This document shows positions 11,711 through 24,318 of a stretch of DNA of 64,000 nt, in pieces. Under the pieces are notes generated by a model that saw nothing but the letters and a program-made list of their open reading frames with translations, did no database searches and had not been told where the DNA came from. The position numbers were made by a program, and so were the translations under genes. Position 1 is the stretch's first letter, and every line of letters begins with the position of its first letter. This DNA is from Knufia peltigerae (Eukaryota > Ascomycota > Eurotiomycetes > Chaetothyriales > Trichomeriaceae): the NCBI GenBank assembly GCA_030247855.1, contig JAPDRN010000099.1:62001-126000 (forward strand), read 5' to 3'.

Positions 11711-13535
11711 GGTCGGGTAGAGAGTGTGACTTTCACAACCTTAAACGGGAAGAAGATGTTTGTTATTTGGCTGGAAACAAAGAGACAGTACGAAAACATT
11801 TGACGGGATTGAGCAGGTAGTGACGAATATGAAGATGTAGCTTTGGCGGGTTAATTAAACTTGATGTACAGTATGTAGTCGACCAGGTCGAAGAGGGAAA
11901 ATCTAAGCACGACCATGTAAGATGCCTAGACCGCCGACTTTTGTGTCGCGTTGTCCAAGAAATCAGTGAGACGTGCCGAGAGAATTGTGGTTTTTGTGAC
12001 CGACTGCGGCGATTGGATATTTGGCTTCTGAAACAATGCAAGACGCAGGACAGGATCGTCCGGCCCAATCTTTCTAGATCTCTCTTGCTCGCTTGTTGAG
12101 TCCTATCCTGTAAGTAGTTCGATGAGGCGGTGCATATGGAGTACATGTATCTGGTATCCGTCCTCTGTACATATCGTACAAGCAAAAGGAGACCAGGGGG
12201 GATTTTGGATCTCTTGGCCCTGAGTACTCTTTTAACATGGTATTTGACAACTTGACAACTTTGTAGCCAATTTGTTGGTCACAGAATTCGCATAATAATA
12301 CTTAACTTGGTGGTCGAATGATGATGATGAGGAGGCGTTATTAGGGAGTGTCTTATTGAAGTCGTACTGTAACTACGAGTAAAGTCTTGCAATAATGTGG
12401 CTCACCAGGCCACGTCACTGCTGCGGCTACTTTGCCTCCTGTAGGGCATTATACGAGTACGGAGTACAGAGTAGTACATGGCAACCTCTATAAATGCTAG
12501 GTATGCCGAACCTGACCAGTTAGGCGTCTCCTTACTCCGTACCTTAGATACCCTTGCTTCGGTACCTGCCTACAGTATTAGAGGTCCTGTAGATATCACC
12601 CGTTGGTCAGCGTGGAGGGAGCAGACAACAAGATAAATAAATACCTGCGATGCCACATTGTCGGGTTCCCTCTCGTCTTCGCCTACTCGTACTTTGACTG
12701 AATCTTCACATTTCCCCCAAAATAACAACTACACCTCAAAATCACCGGAAACCCTTTACTGATTCGACATGGCTTCGTCGACCTCACTTGAACCATCTCC
12801 TCATGAGAATTGACCCAAGATTGACCGACGGAGTAGGGATAGAAGGGTACATAGAAGCCCTCTTGATGTATTGTTCCAAGTGACATTGAAATGAATCAGC
12901 ACACGGTACTTCATTGTCACTCACCCACCCAATATCGTACTGTAAATACAGTATGCCCTTTTCTTCTTGAGGTTTTCTATCCCAAAAGAGATATATCCAC
13001 GGGCCCGGGTTCGGTTACGGTTCAATGGTTCATTTGCATTCTCCAAACACCGTCTTCGGTATAGCCCCCCCAAGCAAATCCCACTTTCCCTGGGGCAGTC
13101 TTGTACAGTGACGAGTAAGCCACAACGATATTCATAACCTTTGTGTTTTTTTAGTTCAAGTTCACCCGAGGCTGTTTGGGTCAAAGGACTCCATTCCTGA
13201 GGGGGTTTTCAATTTCATATCCATCTCTTCTCCAACCCAAGCCATCGACAACCATTCCCACACCCGGGAACACAGAGTGATGAATACCCCACCTCGGTTG
13301 AAGACCCATCGTTGTTCGAGGTTCCCCAGGTTTCGTGGGTAACGTACACAAACGGATTATAACCGAGACCTCTGATATCACAAGGTCCGGTCGGACCGCC
13401 GTACCGTACTAAAAACTTGCTGTGTCTTCTCTTTTCCCTCGCTCCGTAATCGACTCTCACCACATTCCCGGTTTGTAAGGACGCTTTGACACATCAAATA
13501 CAGCAAAGCAACGAAACCCACGTAGCGTACACGGC
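11711..13535. other. Long gene-poor divergent interval, PAP2 gene to cyclase gene
   Basis: About 1.8 kb between two genes transcribed away from each other. Open frames are short and show no domain or coding bias. Two copies of the nonamer TACGGAGTA (12458-12466, and reversed at 12533-12541) fall here. A non-coding RNA cannot be excluded, but I can support no gene. Confidence 0.5.
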
Positions 13536-14706
13536 ATGGCAGACTACAAGAACCTCCCCGACTTCGACAGCCTGCCCACGATCGACGGCGTGCCGCACCG
13601 CGCCTGGGGCCTGTTCGACAAGAACGGCAAAAAGGACCACCTGGGTTGCGTCAACCTCTTGACCCCCGACGTGGTCAAGGAGGCGTACAAGGAAGCCCGC
13701 GACGGCGTCTCCGTCTCCCTGAACTGGCCCATCGGGGCCATCGCGACGCCCGGGTTCAACCGCAAGGGCCTCGTCCACAAGCCCCTCGCGTTCAAGGACC
13801 CCAACGTCTCGGTCCACTGCTTCGACGACGAGGTCGAGTTCAACACGCAGTGCTCCTCGCAGTGGGACAGCCTGGTCCACTTCGCCCACCAGGCCTCGGC
13901 GACCAACTACAACGGCACCAAGCCCAGCGTGGACGACCTGGTCCAGAACTTTGGCACCTTCGACACGGAGCGAGCCCTGCCGACCCTGAACCACTGGCAC
14001 GAGCGGGGCGGCATGGTCGGCCGCGGCGTCCTGCTCGACTACAAGGAGTACGCCCGGGCCAAGGGCATCAAGTACTCCAGCTTCGAGGCCCACGCCATCT
14101 CGGTCGCCGACCTCGAGGCCGTCGCCAAGCACCAGGGCACCACCTTCAAGCACGGCGACATCCTCCTCGTCCGCTCCGGGTTCACCGACGACCTGAGCGG
14201 CATCTCGGCCGAGGAGCAGGCCAAGCGTCTCTCCAGCCACAAGTGCGTCGGCGTCAAGGGCAACAAGGAGATGGCGAGGTGGACGTGGAACCACCACTTT
14301 TCCAGCGTCGCGGGGGATGCCATCGCCTACGAGGTCATTCCTCCCACCATCGAGGAGGACAATAACCGTGTTGGGACCCTCGCGGAATTAGGTGAGTACC
14401 ACACTGATCTACCTAACCTAACCTACTTCCCCTCCCAAACCCCCTCTCACCCGTCTGTGAGATGTGCCTGGCGGAAAGCGCTTCACGAAGATTCCTCTTT
14501 TCTAACACTCGTTTCTTTTCCTCTCTCTAGTGCTTCATCAATACTTCTTGTCCGGATTCGGTCTGAATATCGGCGAGCTGTGGGACCTGAAAGCCCTGGG
14601 CGAGCATTGCAAGAAGGTCGGACGGTACGAGTTCTTGCTCACCAGTTGTCCGCTGAACGTTCCCGGATCCGTTGGAAGTCCCCCGAATGCTCTCGCAATC
14701 TTCTAG
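13536..14706 (+). CDS. Putative cyclase-family metal-dependent hydrolase (kynurenine formamidase-like fold)
   Basis: Exons 13536-14391 and 14531-14706 (intron GTGAGT...TAG, 139 nt) give 343 aa. The product matches the fungal 'putative cyclase' family (Pfam Cyclase). The first part has an HRAWGLFDKNGKKDHLG segment. The metal-site region corresponds to QWDSLVHFAHQ, where bacterial relatives have HxGTHxDxPxH. Here WDSLVH replaces it, as in the fungal branch. GVLLDYKEYA and GDILLVRSGF are family blocks. The substrate is unknown; annotation as kynurenine formamidase would over-reach. Exon 1 is strikingly GC-rich at third positions compared with its neighbours, giving a long open antisense frame, which suggests either high expression or a different origin. 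Confidence 0.85.
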
Positions 14707-15397
14707 AGAATTAGTAAATGGCGGTTTCGATCCTACCTCGAACAATGAGGAGGGCCACCGTGTGTACGTGGAGCGGGAGTCTTGGACGTGGCCCCCTCTT
14801 GAGGTCGGAAGGTAGCTTTTCGTTGAGAGAGATAGAGACCTGTGCAGAGTGTGTAGTCGTAGTAAAGATTTGAGCTTTCAAAAGGAACAGCATAGCAACT
14901 TCGCCCGTATATTGACTGTAGAAATCCCAGCTGAGTGCTGTCCAGAAAGGTCAAAGCGAAGTGAAAGGGGGTTATGATGCGCGAAAGTGCCCTTTTTTGG
15001 GAACGGCTCCTTGCATCATGAGAAGCGAGTTGCTCCTCGGGTATGCAGGTACGCGGAGGCGGGATGTATGCATGTTCGGAAAGTTCCCGTCAATGACTAG
15101 GTACAAGGATTCACGTTTCTTCTAGTCGAACCATCTACATATATACAGAAGAGTATTTTTCCTTTTGTACATTCCTCACGCCGTAAGACAGCCCGATGAA
15201 GCCTGACACGGCAGATTGAACAAATGCCCACATCGGGCTTCCTCAGTCGACTAAAACTGTCAACAAGTGGTCACCTTGTCACCACCATCATCTCTTACAC
15301 AAGACAGTTTTCATTGCTGCGAATGTAGCTCCCGCACGATAGGCAAGATAACACGTTTTGCCATCTACGGTTTCGGCGCCATGATTGAGTGTGGCTC
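14707..15397. other. Convergent intergenic region, cyclase gene to mS29 gene
   Basis: 691 bp holding the 3' ends of both genes. I see no gene, repeat array or RNA signature. Confidence 0.5.
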
Positions 15398-16927
15398 TCA
15401 AGCCCTGACACGGCTTCCATACTTCGCCAATTCTCCCACGATACCCCCAGCGCTGAAACTTCTCAGCTCTGCAATTTTTGCATCATCGAGTCTGGCCTGT
15501 AGCAGACCACTCTTCGCAAAGTATTCTAGATAGCCCTTTGATTCGGGTATACTCAACCCATTCAAGTCAACCAAGCCAACATTGTCAGACCCGGGAATGA
15601 GATCAAGAATACGCAGGTCGGGTTTGCTGAAAGGTACGGGGAGTGGAAACTTGGGGGATGTCGCCTCAATACCTCGGGCCTTGGCACGCATCTGGCTGAT
15701 CAACAGCTTGAAGGTAGGGCACGCTGGCGAGTTGGACCCAGTACTGCAGAACATGACCATGCCACCGTTGGTGAAGGACGGGTTTTGCTTGCCGAATATG
15801 AGATCGGTGAAGGTCCGGATGAGCACAAACTGCTGCGAGTGAATGACCTTGTGTTCGGCATCGAAATACTTCGATGGGCCCATCCAGTGATCTACACTGT
15901 CCGCCGCAAGAAGAACTCGCGGTCTAGGATTCATACCCGGCTCAGTGAGTTCGCGCCAGAAAGCCTGCCATGCTCGCCATGCTTTTGTGTGATCATCGAC
16001 ACCGACCTTAAGTAGATCTTTGAGGGTGGATCCCTGTTTCAATTGGATGTTTTTGGGTAGTTCGTGATTGATCTTCAGAGCACTGAGGACGGATTCGTTT
16101 GAGTACAAAGCCCGTTCAAGTAATGCTTGAGCTAGATGTGGCTGGATAAAGTGTTGCTCATCAGGAGGTGGAGCACCTTCCTTCTGGCGCAGAGGTCCAT
16201 AGGAGGATGTATTGTTCATGAGATCCTGGGCTGCGATGCATTAGCCAATCTTTGTGCCTGATAAACAGGCGAATAGTCAAAACTTACCCTCAGGTACACT
16301 CAGAACGAGCCAGTCATTCATGAATGCCATACACATTGTTTGAAGCATAAGAATGCTCTTTCCCGAATGTGTCTCTCCAGCGACGAGATGTTTGATCATC
16401 TTCTGGTCTTGGCTGCTGCTCAAGGCCTCGATCTCTTTGCCAATGGCGATTGTCTCGTTTCGAATCAGAGTGGCAGGTCTTCGGAACAAGCTCCAGTTCT
16501 GCGTCCGCTTGAAGGCTTTGGCGTCTCTGAGCTGATCGAGCAGCTCTCCGTCCAAAGCCACGACCTGACCGACCAGTTGAGGGTGCGTCATCTTCTCCTT
16601 GCCCCAAGTCTCCATATCCCCGACCTCCAGGGCATTGGTGTTGCTCAAGACGATCCGACGACGCTGGGCTCTGCGTTCACCGACTGGAGGCACCTTCGGG
16701 CGTTCCCTGACTTTCTTCTTCAATCTCGCAGATTGAGATCCTCGAAATTTGAGGGTGTGCTGCTTCGAGGCCGCCGACTTGGCTTTGACGACGTTGGCAT
16801 TTTGAATTGGGGATGTGTGGAAGGAGGCCGTTTGAGGTAGCAAGCTTGCGGCCTTTACTGATCGACTGAGGGTATTCGTCGAAATGCGGAACCGTGACAG
16901 ACAATCGGTACATATAGCCAGCGACAT
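15398..16927 (-). CDS. RSM23: Mitochondrial small-ribosomal-subunit protein mS29 (DAP3 / Rsm23)
   Basis: Exons 16927-16288 and 16230-15398 give 490 aa. The splice (GTAAGT...CAG) restores the family block VPEAQDLMN. A P-loop (AGETHSGKS, near residue 188) and the downstream LLAADSVDHWMG block identify DAP3/mS29, a GTP-binding protein of the mitoribosome small subunit. The start at MSLAICTDCLSRF was chosen because the following Arg/Ser-rich, acid-poor stretch looks like a mitochondrial presequence. The frame stays open to 17116, so a start at 17116 or 17098 would add up to 63 residues. It is divergent from RRS1, pairing a mitochondrial and a cytosolic ribosome gene. Confidence 0.93.
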
Positions 16928-17472
16928 CGCGCCCCCGTCTCTGCGTCTTGTCCGACGCAAGCGCAGCTGCGAAATTGTTCCAGGATGCAAAATGAGCGCA
17001 GTTCTGTCAATGTTCCCGATCCTAACGCGAAAGTTGGGAGCACGGAAAATCTTGAAAACGCGGCAAGAGATGAGTACCCGGAGAGGAAGTAAGCTCATGC
17101 TGCTTCTTTCCACCACTCGATTTCGATTCAGTCTTGCTATTCCTCTTCCCTATCTTCTCTACACGAGTCTTTTATGGAAGAATCAGACAATAGATCTCTC
17201 TATCAGAAGACTCATTCTAGCTATTTTTCGGGAAGAAATCTCTCGAAATTGACACATTGCTGCCAAATAATCTACTAAACGTCCGCTAGGAGCGTAAGGC
17301 TATGAATTCTGACGAGGCTGAGTATTCTTCCTTATCGCTTATCTAAAAGCAGCCACTCGATCTTTTTTTCGGATTGCGGAGAGAGCGCCTGTCCTTCGTT
17401 GCCCATGACTTTTTTCTCGTCAGGTAACATAAGCCAACAATACCTCACGACCACAACGATATCGACACGAAG
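16928..17472. promoter_or_regulatory. Divergent mS29 / RRS1 promoter region
   Basis: 545 bp between the start codons of two ribosome-related genes. No motif stands out by eye. The part at 16928-17116 remains open in the mS29 frame. Confidence 0.5.
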
Positions 17473-18300
17473 ATGACCACATCCACGACAGACACTACAA
17501 TGGCCGATGCATCGGTACCTTCGGTCGACATTTCCTCCTCCAATTCTGACAGACTGTAGGTTTTCCAAAATTCCTGGCCCTCGAGATTTCTCTCCGCTTG
17601 TCCTTTCTGTGGCTTCAACACTTCCCACGCTTCCAACTGACAATGTATGATAATACCCTTTCCCGTACTGACAAAACATCCCACATAAAGTCCCACGACG
17701 GTCGAAAAGCCCACACCGTACACATACGACCTCGCATATCTCACCGCCACAGACCCGAACCCTCTCCCGTCCACGAGCGCTCTTCTCTCACAATCCTACA
17801 CCGCCCGCAACACCAGCTTACAGAGCGTCGCCCGCGACGGAGCCCAGACCCTCCTCAACACCTTGCTGACGACCTGTTCGATAACCTCGACCCCCGACGG
17901 TCTCTTGATGACCCTGCCACCTCCCGTCACGCAACTGCCGCGGTGGAAACCGCTGCCGAAGCCGAAGGCCCCCACCAAGTGGGAACTGTTCGCCCGGAAA
18001 AAGGGCATCGGCAAGTACGCGGGCAACCTCCACGGCGGCGCGGCCCTGGAGGACCGGAAGAAGAATCTGGTCTACGACGAGGAGACCGGCGAGTGGGTGA
18101 AGAAGTGGGGTTACAAGGGTAGGAACAAGGCCGCCGAGAACGAGTGGCTCGTCGAACTCGACGACGACAAGGCCGCAAGGGAGAGCGAGGGCAAGAACGT
18201 GAGGACGGAAGGGCGAAGGGAACGCGTCGAACGGATGAGGCGCCAGGACCGACGACAGAGGAACAACGAGCGAAGGAATAAAAAGAGCAAAGTCGGTTGA
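17473..18300 (+). CDS. RRS1: Ribosome biogenesis regulatory protein RRS1
   Basis: Exon 1 17473-17555 and exon 2 17691-18300 (135-nt intron, GTAGGT...AAG) give 230 aa. Joining restores the RRS1 family start [20 protein letters not shown], then [18 protein letters not shown], and the hallmark [25 protein letters not shown]. The C-terminus is a long basic tail. RRS1 works with RPF2 to recruit the 5S RNP (5S rRNA, uL18, uL5) into pre-60S particles in the nucleolus. Neighbour mS29 shares the upstream region. Confidence 0.95.
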
Positions 18301-18983
18301 GTTTTGAGATCAAGAGGATCATGGCGGTGCTGATGCCTACACTGCAACTTGACGGAGGAAGATCCTCTCATATGACCTAGACGAAGTTTTTCAATACCCT
18401 CATACGACATGACGGCGTATCTCTCTTGTGGACTGCAGTATGCTGTACACACGAAGATACTCCGTATGTCAAGGGTTGACAATGGACCAGCTCAGATTTC
18501 ATCAAGTCAGATGCAGATGGGCTGCTTTGCATACCCGTACAGTCAGGCACGGAATCAAGACTTCGAGGCCGTCGCTCGTTAAACAGGTGGAAACGAGAAT
18601 AGCGTATCCAATCTTGCACGGCCTTCGGCTTCTTCTATTCAAATCTCGCAAGGCTCGTGGGTCTTCACATCCTTCACCTATTCATACATTTTTGAGGTTC
18701 CATGGCCTCTGTTCTGTTTCTAGCTCTTCGTCGTTAATCTCGTCCTCCAAACGCATCATAGTCAAAAGACCAGTATGAAACAGCCAATGCAAGCGTAAAA
18801 GACGTCAATGCTGATTCGCAGCCAGCTAGATAATACAGCCAAATCTTTCAGGAGCTTCGTCAGCTCCAAGCAGCAATCGCTCAGCAAGATGCAACACTAA
18901 ATTCAATTGTGGGATCCATCCAGCTCGCACCAATGATGCTTCGTAAAAAAAGGGGTATCTGGTAAACACCGAATTGAATCGCT
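18301..18983. other. Convergent intergenic region, RRS1 to RhoGAP gene
   Basis: 683 bp with 3' UTR-like sequence and one reversed TACGGAGTA nonamer at 18458-18466. No gene is supported. Confidence 0.5.
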
Positions 18984-21019
18984 CTACATCCTGATCGGTG
19001 AGAGTCCCGTCAATTCGGGTAGTTTCTGGTCTAGTGAAACTTTGGGAGGTTCTGGAGTCACCATTCTGGGGACAGCAGGGACGCTCTGTGTCGCTGCATG
19101 TCCACTGTTTGATCTGTCTCTCGACCTTGCGTCCGAAGATAGACTCCTTTGCTTGGCCTTTGGCGCCATTGACTTGCGTTGGGTAGCAGCGTCCGCGCTT
19201 CGAGGTGGAGCCGGAGCAGTCTGCGGCTGGCTGCTACCGCTCGATGAAAGAGCCCTATCATCAACCGCCAGATCTTCGCTTTCGCCAGCCGATCCTTCCC
19301 TCTCATAGCGATATTCTTCCTCGAGGTACTCTTTCTCGGTCCAGCATCCCTGCCAACAATTTTTCCAGTCCATCACCAGAAACTGGAAACAGAATGCATC
19401 GATTTTGAGACATGGCTGGAAACAGATGCACAGATTTCGATAGTCCATTTTGTTCTTATCGGCATAGCTGTGGAGCAGACTAAGATGGCAAGTAATGGCA
19501 AAGAGGAGGTAGTAGTTGAAAGGAGGCAGTTTGGAAAGTTCGTCTTTCAGGACTTGGGGCGCTGAGGTAGCGCCAGCGCATTCAGTAGCCACCTTGTTCT
19601 GGACCGTTTTAGGTAGAATCTCGTCAGGGAGCTCTCGTAACCATGATTTGAACATGGACCCGATGGTGTTGATGTCGTACAGGTCTGGTTCATCGAATAG
19701 ATTGATATCCAGTTCGGTATCGAAACGTCGTTGCCAATGTTTGACCTCCTTGCCGCTTCCTGGAATACGGTAGAGACCCTCCTCTTCTGACCCATTCATA
19801 TTCAAATAGCTACATCTCTGTTAGTCACTTCCAAAATCAAGGGTCGGTCAACATACTCAATACATCGCCATGGCAAAGCCGGCATCCAAAACTCTGTCTT
19901 GTCCTTGGAAAGCTCAAGGCGTCGCGCGATCCTGGTTTTGCGAGTTTGCTTGACCAGTGGTAAATTGATGGTAGTACAGACATAATTGTCATCCGTGATA
20001 ATTTCACGCTCGTTGCTGCTCCCGCTTCGTGCGATCTTACCAAAGAAGCCTTTGCCGGCTTTACCAAGGCGATCACCCATACCTTTGCTGGTTTGGTGAA
20101 TGTTCGACAATAGCTGAAGGGTAGAACCCTCTCTCAAAGACGAAGAGAGAGGCGGATTTCCCACCTGGCGTTCTTTCCTCGCCATGGTCGCTTCATCCCG
20201 AACATGCCGATCTGCCGAATGAGTTCTCGTAGCAGGGCCTCTTTGTTGTCCAAAAGCTCTATCCCGATGGTCGGTTTTGAGGGGAGCTGTTTTGGGCGAA
20301 CCTTCAAACCTATCACCATTGCTGTTTACCGTATCAACATGCATCTGACTTGGGGCCATGCCTCTCGTTTTTGATCTGACTTCTTCGGGCTTCGTGGTTT
20401 TTGTCCTGTTCAGAATGCCACCAAATTTCGACTTTCCCTTCTTGTGCCCTTGAGTTGTAGGATCTGTTGATGTCTGTTGACTAGATGATTCCGGCGGGGT
20501 TGTACTATGTTCGGTGGCTGGAGCAGTAGTCTGGGCCAATTTGGGCAAATCTGGGGTCGAACCTTGTTTCTTCACGGAATGTAGTGACCTGTCCTTAGAA
20601 CTCGTGCGACTTCTTCCAGTTGGTTTTTCGGTTGCTTCTGGGATGCTTGCCTCCGACGATTGAAGTTTGTGTGAAGATTTTGAAGCTTTCAAGTTGGAAA
20701 AGAATCCCTTGGACATCTCGCGACCATGCTTCGGTGACTGAGGTACTTGACCGGGCGAAGGAGGGAGTTCTGGCATGGCTGTAATGCGAGGGGAGTTTGA
20801 ATTCGTTCGATAGTTTCCATCTCCATCGTGAGAGGATGCTGAAAGAGGATTCATGAGCGACGGTGTTGGTGGTTCTTGAAGATATGGCGAACCGGGCACA
20901 GAACTAGGAGTTTGAGGGGATCCCGTTGAGCGAGGGCTCAATGTTGCAGGCGTTAAGCCATTGAACTCTTCATTTTTCGGCGACAGGTTGAGGAACGGCA
21001 AGCCCGAGGCTCGAGGCAT
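18984..21019 (-). CDS. RhoGAP-domain protein
   Basis: Exons 21019-19857 and 19809-18984 (intron GTATGT...TAG with a CTAAC branch point) give 662 aa. The splice restores CIDYLNMNGSEEEGLYRIPGSG, the RhoGAP signature whose arginine (LYRI) is the catalytic finger. Later blocks LRELPDEILP and the MDYRNLCICFQPCL region (NLxxxFxP type) confirm the fold. The N-terminal 340 residues are Ser/Pro/Thr-rich and low complexity. A segment before the GAP domain (ITDDNYVCTTINLP, then KTEFWMPALPWRC) could be a lipid or membrane-binding region. It should inactivate a Rho/Cdc42-type GTPase in polarity or actin control; the target is unknown. The start is uncertain: an acceptor-like CAG lies upstream near 21058, so a 5' exon is possible. 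Confidence 0.88.
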
Positions 21020-23131
21020 ATTTGTGTCCCCCGAGATGTCATTCACAGGGCCGACTGCAAGTAGCCGGCCGCCCTTTCTGTCGGACAGTCACCCGAGTGC
21101 CCCAGATGAAGGGAACCTGGATGTTCCGACGGATGTAGTTCTTGACGGTACCACCTCTTTCTGACTGGCGTAGAATGTATCCAAAATAGGTTATGTAGGA
21201 AGAATGGCGAAAAGGTCTCAACGAAGGCCCCAAGCGCAGTCTGGCCGCGTAGCCAACTTCGAAATTGGATGCAGCGAGACCAACGGCGCTTTTGCACAAT
21301 CAGCGCAAGGATAGCTATTGGCCTAGCATGGACCAATGGCGTTTTAATCTTCACCTGTGCCCAAATAAGGCTGACTGAGGCTCGCTGGGATGATGAAGAA
21401 CCGAAAGCGAAGTGAGGGCTCGTGGGCGAATGGTGTTCAGCCAAGTCTCGTCGGAGGGCGTCGACGTGTGTGTGACGGGCGCGGCTGTCAAAGGCCGTGA
21501 TGTGGCTTTTGCAAGGAAAGCGGCTAAACAAAGGAGGAATTAAGATAGATTGAAGGAATGACAGAAAGGAAGGGCGTTGACTAGGTCGGCGGCCAAAGCT
21601 CCTCACAACAATATCAGGGACGGCTTGGAGATGAACGCAAGCGCATTGAAGAATTCAGTGGGTATAGTGATATAGAAAAAGGCGTGGACGACCAAATTGT
21701 CGGTTGAAAGAGTGAGTGTAGGTGTGTGCTGGCGATGGTGTTGGTAGAATGCTCCGGGGACGCAGGCCAAAATATGAGGTGTGTGAACGGCGGGCGTATC
21801 AGGGCAGGCGGTGAGGATGGGAATGAGGAGGTCGTTTGGCGCCAAAAGCGCTACTGCTGCATGTGTCTTGTTTCTTTTTTAGGTGCGACAACCCTCCAGG
21901 CCGATGCCTGGATATGCAAATGAACAGCACCCAGGAGAATGAGGATAAAATAAGTGCAATAAAGAACAGACAGTGCACTTTGGGGCTCGTGCGATGCTAT
22001 GCTGCAGGGAGGGAAATTCTTATGGCTTGCATCTACTTTGCCGGTTTCGGTTCAACTTTGGGAGCGGGAGGAGTGACCTGCAGTGCAGATATCCCTGAAG
22101 AACGAGTACCTTAGTTTGGTGGGGGGTTTGTAGAGGCTCCTAAACAGCACTTCTTACTCCATACCAGGGCGAATGAAGGTGGTCAGAGTGCTCCGTACCC
22201 CGTATGCAGTATCTAGAGTGAATCAAATCTATCGGGTCTCATTTGGGAGAGCAAGATGACCCGAGCGATGGGCGTGCCCTTCACGTCCTGTTTGATGGTC
22301 GACTATGCGAGAAATCTTGAGACTATTGCGCCTTCAGTAGTCCATGTGGTGAAGCAATACCAAGTTTAGCATGTTTGGGCCATGGGAGAGGCCTGGTTGG
22401 ACTGGTGCAAGGATCTCAGTGGATGGCACTAACAAGAGGGCCACGGCGAAGCTAACGTCAGGTCGGTCTTCAGGGGAGAAGCCAGGGGCACCATGGTCCC
22501 CAATCCCGATGGACGCGGGGAGTGAACAATACTGTTATGCAGCGCTACGGAGTACGGAGTGGTCATTCAGAATCTGCTTCAGTAGTGCGCATATCAGTGT
22601 TGTGGTAGATCAAAATTCTAGGTAGGGATGACTAGATCGCTCAGTAGATAGATGACCATGATGGAACATACCACTGCCCTCCTACATGCCTACTTGAAGT
22701 CCTGTATATTTAAGATACGGCCTATCACACAGACAAGGTTACAATCCATGATTGTGCGGAATCTCGATAGGCACTACTGCCAGTAATCCTCCCTGGCATC
22801 GACAAAGTGATTGCGCCAGTGTGGCACAGTTGGTCCCTGGCATGGCAAGCCACGTCCCTCGACCAACCTGAAACGCCGGGGATCTGCCAGGATGGAGACC
22901 CATCAGACCTGGGGTTAGTCAGGAATAATTGGAGCCTGCGAGCATGGTAACAAAACAGCACTCGGATAACGCCAAGATCTGAACCGCTCACATACAGCTA
23001 GAATTGAGAAGACGACACGCCGGACGACAAACTCATTCCATCAACCTTCAAAAGCCACCAACCAGGCCATAAAATTCTTCAGATAGCCTCTCTACAATAC
23101 CGACACTCTACCGCTCGATACCCTGATCCCC
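21020..23131. other. Long divergent interval, RhoGAP gene to BET2
   Basis: 2.1 kb between divergently transcribed genes. Open frames on the minus strand (21043-21606, 21603-21845) show no recognisable domain, and part of this may be RhoGAP 5' leader. A near-tandem TACGGAGTA pair sits at 22546-22560. I find no further gene. Confidence 0.5.
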
Positions 23132-24318
23132 ATGTCGCTCGTGGCTGGACCCGGAGTAGGGGGCAATCAAGCGAGCGGCCATGACTTACCGCCCGAGCTT
23201 GGCTTGGTCATTGAGAAGCATGTCAAATATATTCAAAGCCTAGACACTGTGCGTTTATGTGAGTTCCACATGCCATTTAGTATCTGATCTCTCTCCCAGC
23301 GAAAGGATGAGCTCGATTATTGGTTGACCGAACATCTGAGACTGAACGGGGTCTATTGGGGGCTGACGGCTCTTCATCTCCTTGGCCATCCTGAAGCCCT
23401 CCCTCGTGACAAGACCATCGATTTCATTTTTGCGTGTTACAACGACGATGGAGGGTTTGGCGCTGCTCCCGGTCATGATTCCCACATGCTGTATACTGTG
23501 AGCGCCATTCAGATCCTTGCTACCATTGATGCGTTATCAGAACTGGATCAGGGAGAAAGAGGGGGAAAGATCCGTGTGGCAAGTTGTGAGTTCCTGATTA
23601 TCCATGTCCAGGAAACCAACCACGTCTAATGGTCCTCAGACATTGCAAAGCTCCAGGATTCAAGTCGTGGTACATTTGCTGGTGACGAATGGGGAGAAAC
23701 AGATACCCGTTTCTTGTTCACAGCATTCCTCGGACTCTCCATTCTCAACATGATGCATCTTGTGGATATGGATAGGGCTGTGTCCCATATACAAGCTTGT
23801 GCCAATTTTGATGGTGGCTTTGGTGTGTCACCTGGGGCCGAATCTCATGCCGGCCAGATATATACCTGTGTGGGAGCTCTGACCATTGCCCGACGCCTGG
23901 ATTTGGTCGACGTTGACAGACTCGCTGCATGGTTGAGCGAAAGACAGCTGCCCCATGGTGGTCTCAATGGCCGCCCAGAGAAGCTGGAAGACGTTTGCTA
24001 CAGTTGGTGGGTCCTCAGTAGCCTCTCCATGTTGGGAAAGCTGCATTGGATCGATTCTTCTGTACTGACGAAATTCATCCTGAGATGCCAGGATTCCCAA
24101 AATGGCGGCATCTCTGATCGGCCTGGTGACATGGTGGATGTCTTCCATACGGTGTTTGGTATTGCAGGTTTGAGTTTATTGAAATACCCTGGGCTGGTCG
24201 AGGTCGATCCAACGTAGTATGTTGAACATGTTGCGTTATTGGACTTGTGCTAATTGCTTGTCTGTACAGTTGTATGCCTAGAGATGTGGTGCAGGCGTTG
24301 CCATATAATCAGCCTTGA
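23132..24318 (+). CDS. BET2: Geranylgeranyl transferase type II (Rab GGTase) beta subunit
   Basis: Exons 23132-23248, 23300-23585, 23640-24216 and 24270-24318 give 342 aa. The prenyltransferase (PFTB) repeats are visible as [52 protein letters not shown] and [16 protein letters not shown]. The zinc ligands D-x-C (LEDVCYSWW) and H (VDVFHT) are intact. The last short exon supplies the conserved end VDPTYCMPRDVV. With the alpha subunit (BET4) and the Rab escort protein it attaches geranylgeranyl groups to Rab GTPases such as Ypt1 and Sec4 in the cytosol. Intron 3 uses GTATGT at 24217, which is needed to read VDPTYCMP. Confidence 0.96.

Noticed and set aside
13494..14297. 267-codon minus-strand frame antisense to the cyclase gene
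   Set aside because: It is a by-product of extreme third-position G/C in the real plus-strand gene; the sequence is low-complexity Val/Asp/Glu/Gly and has no domain.
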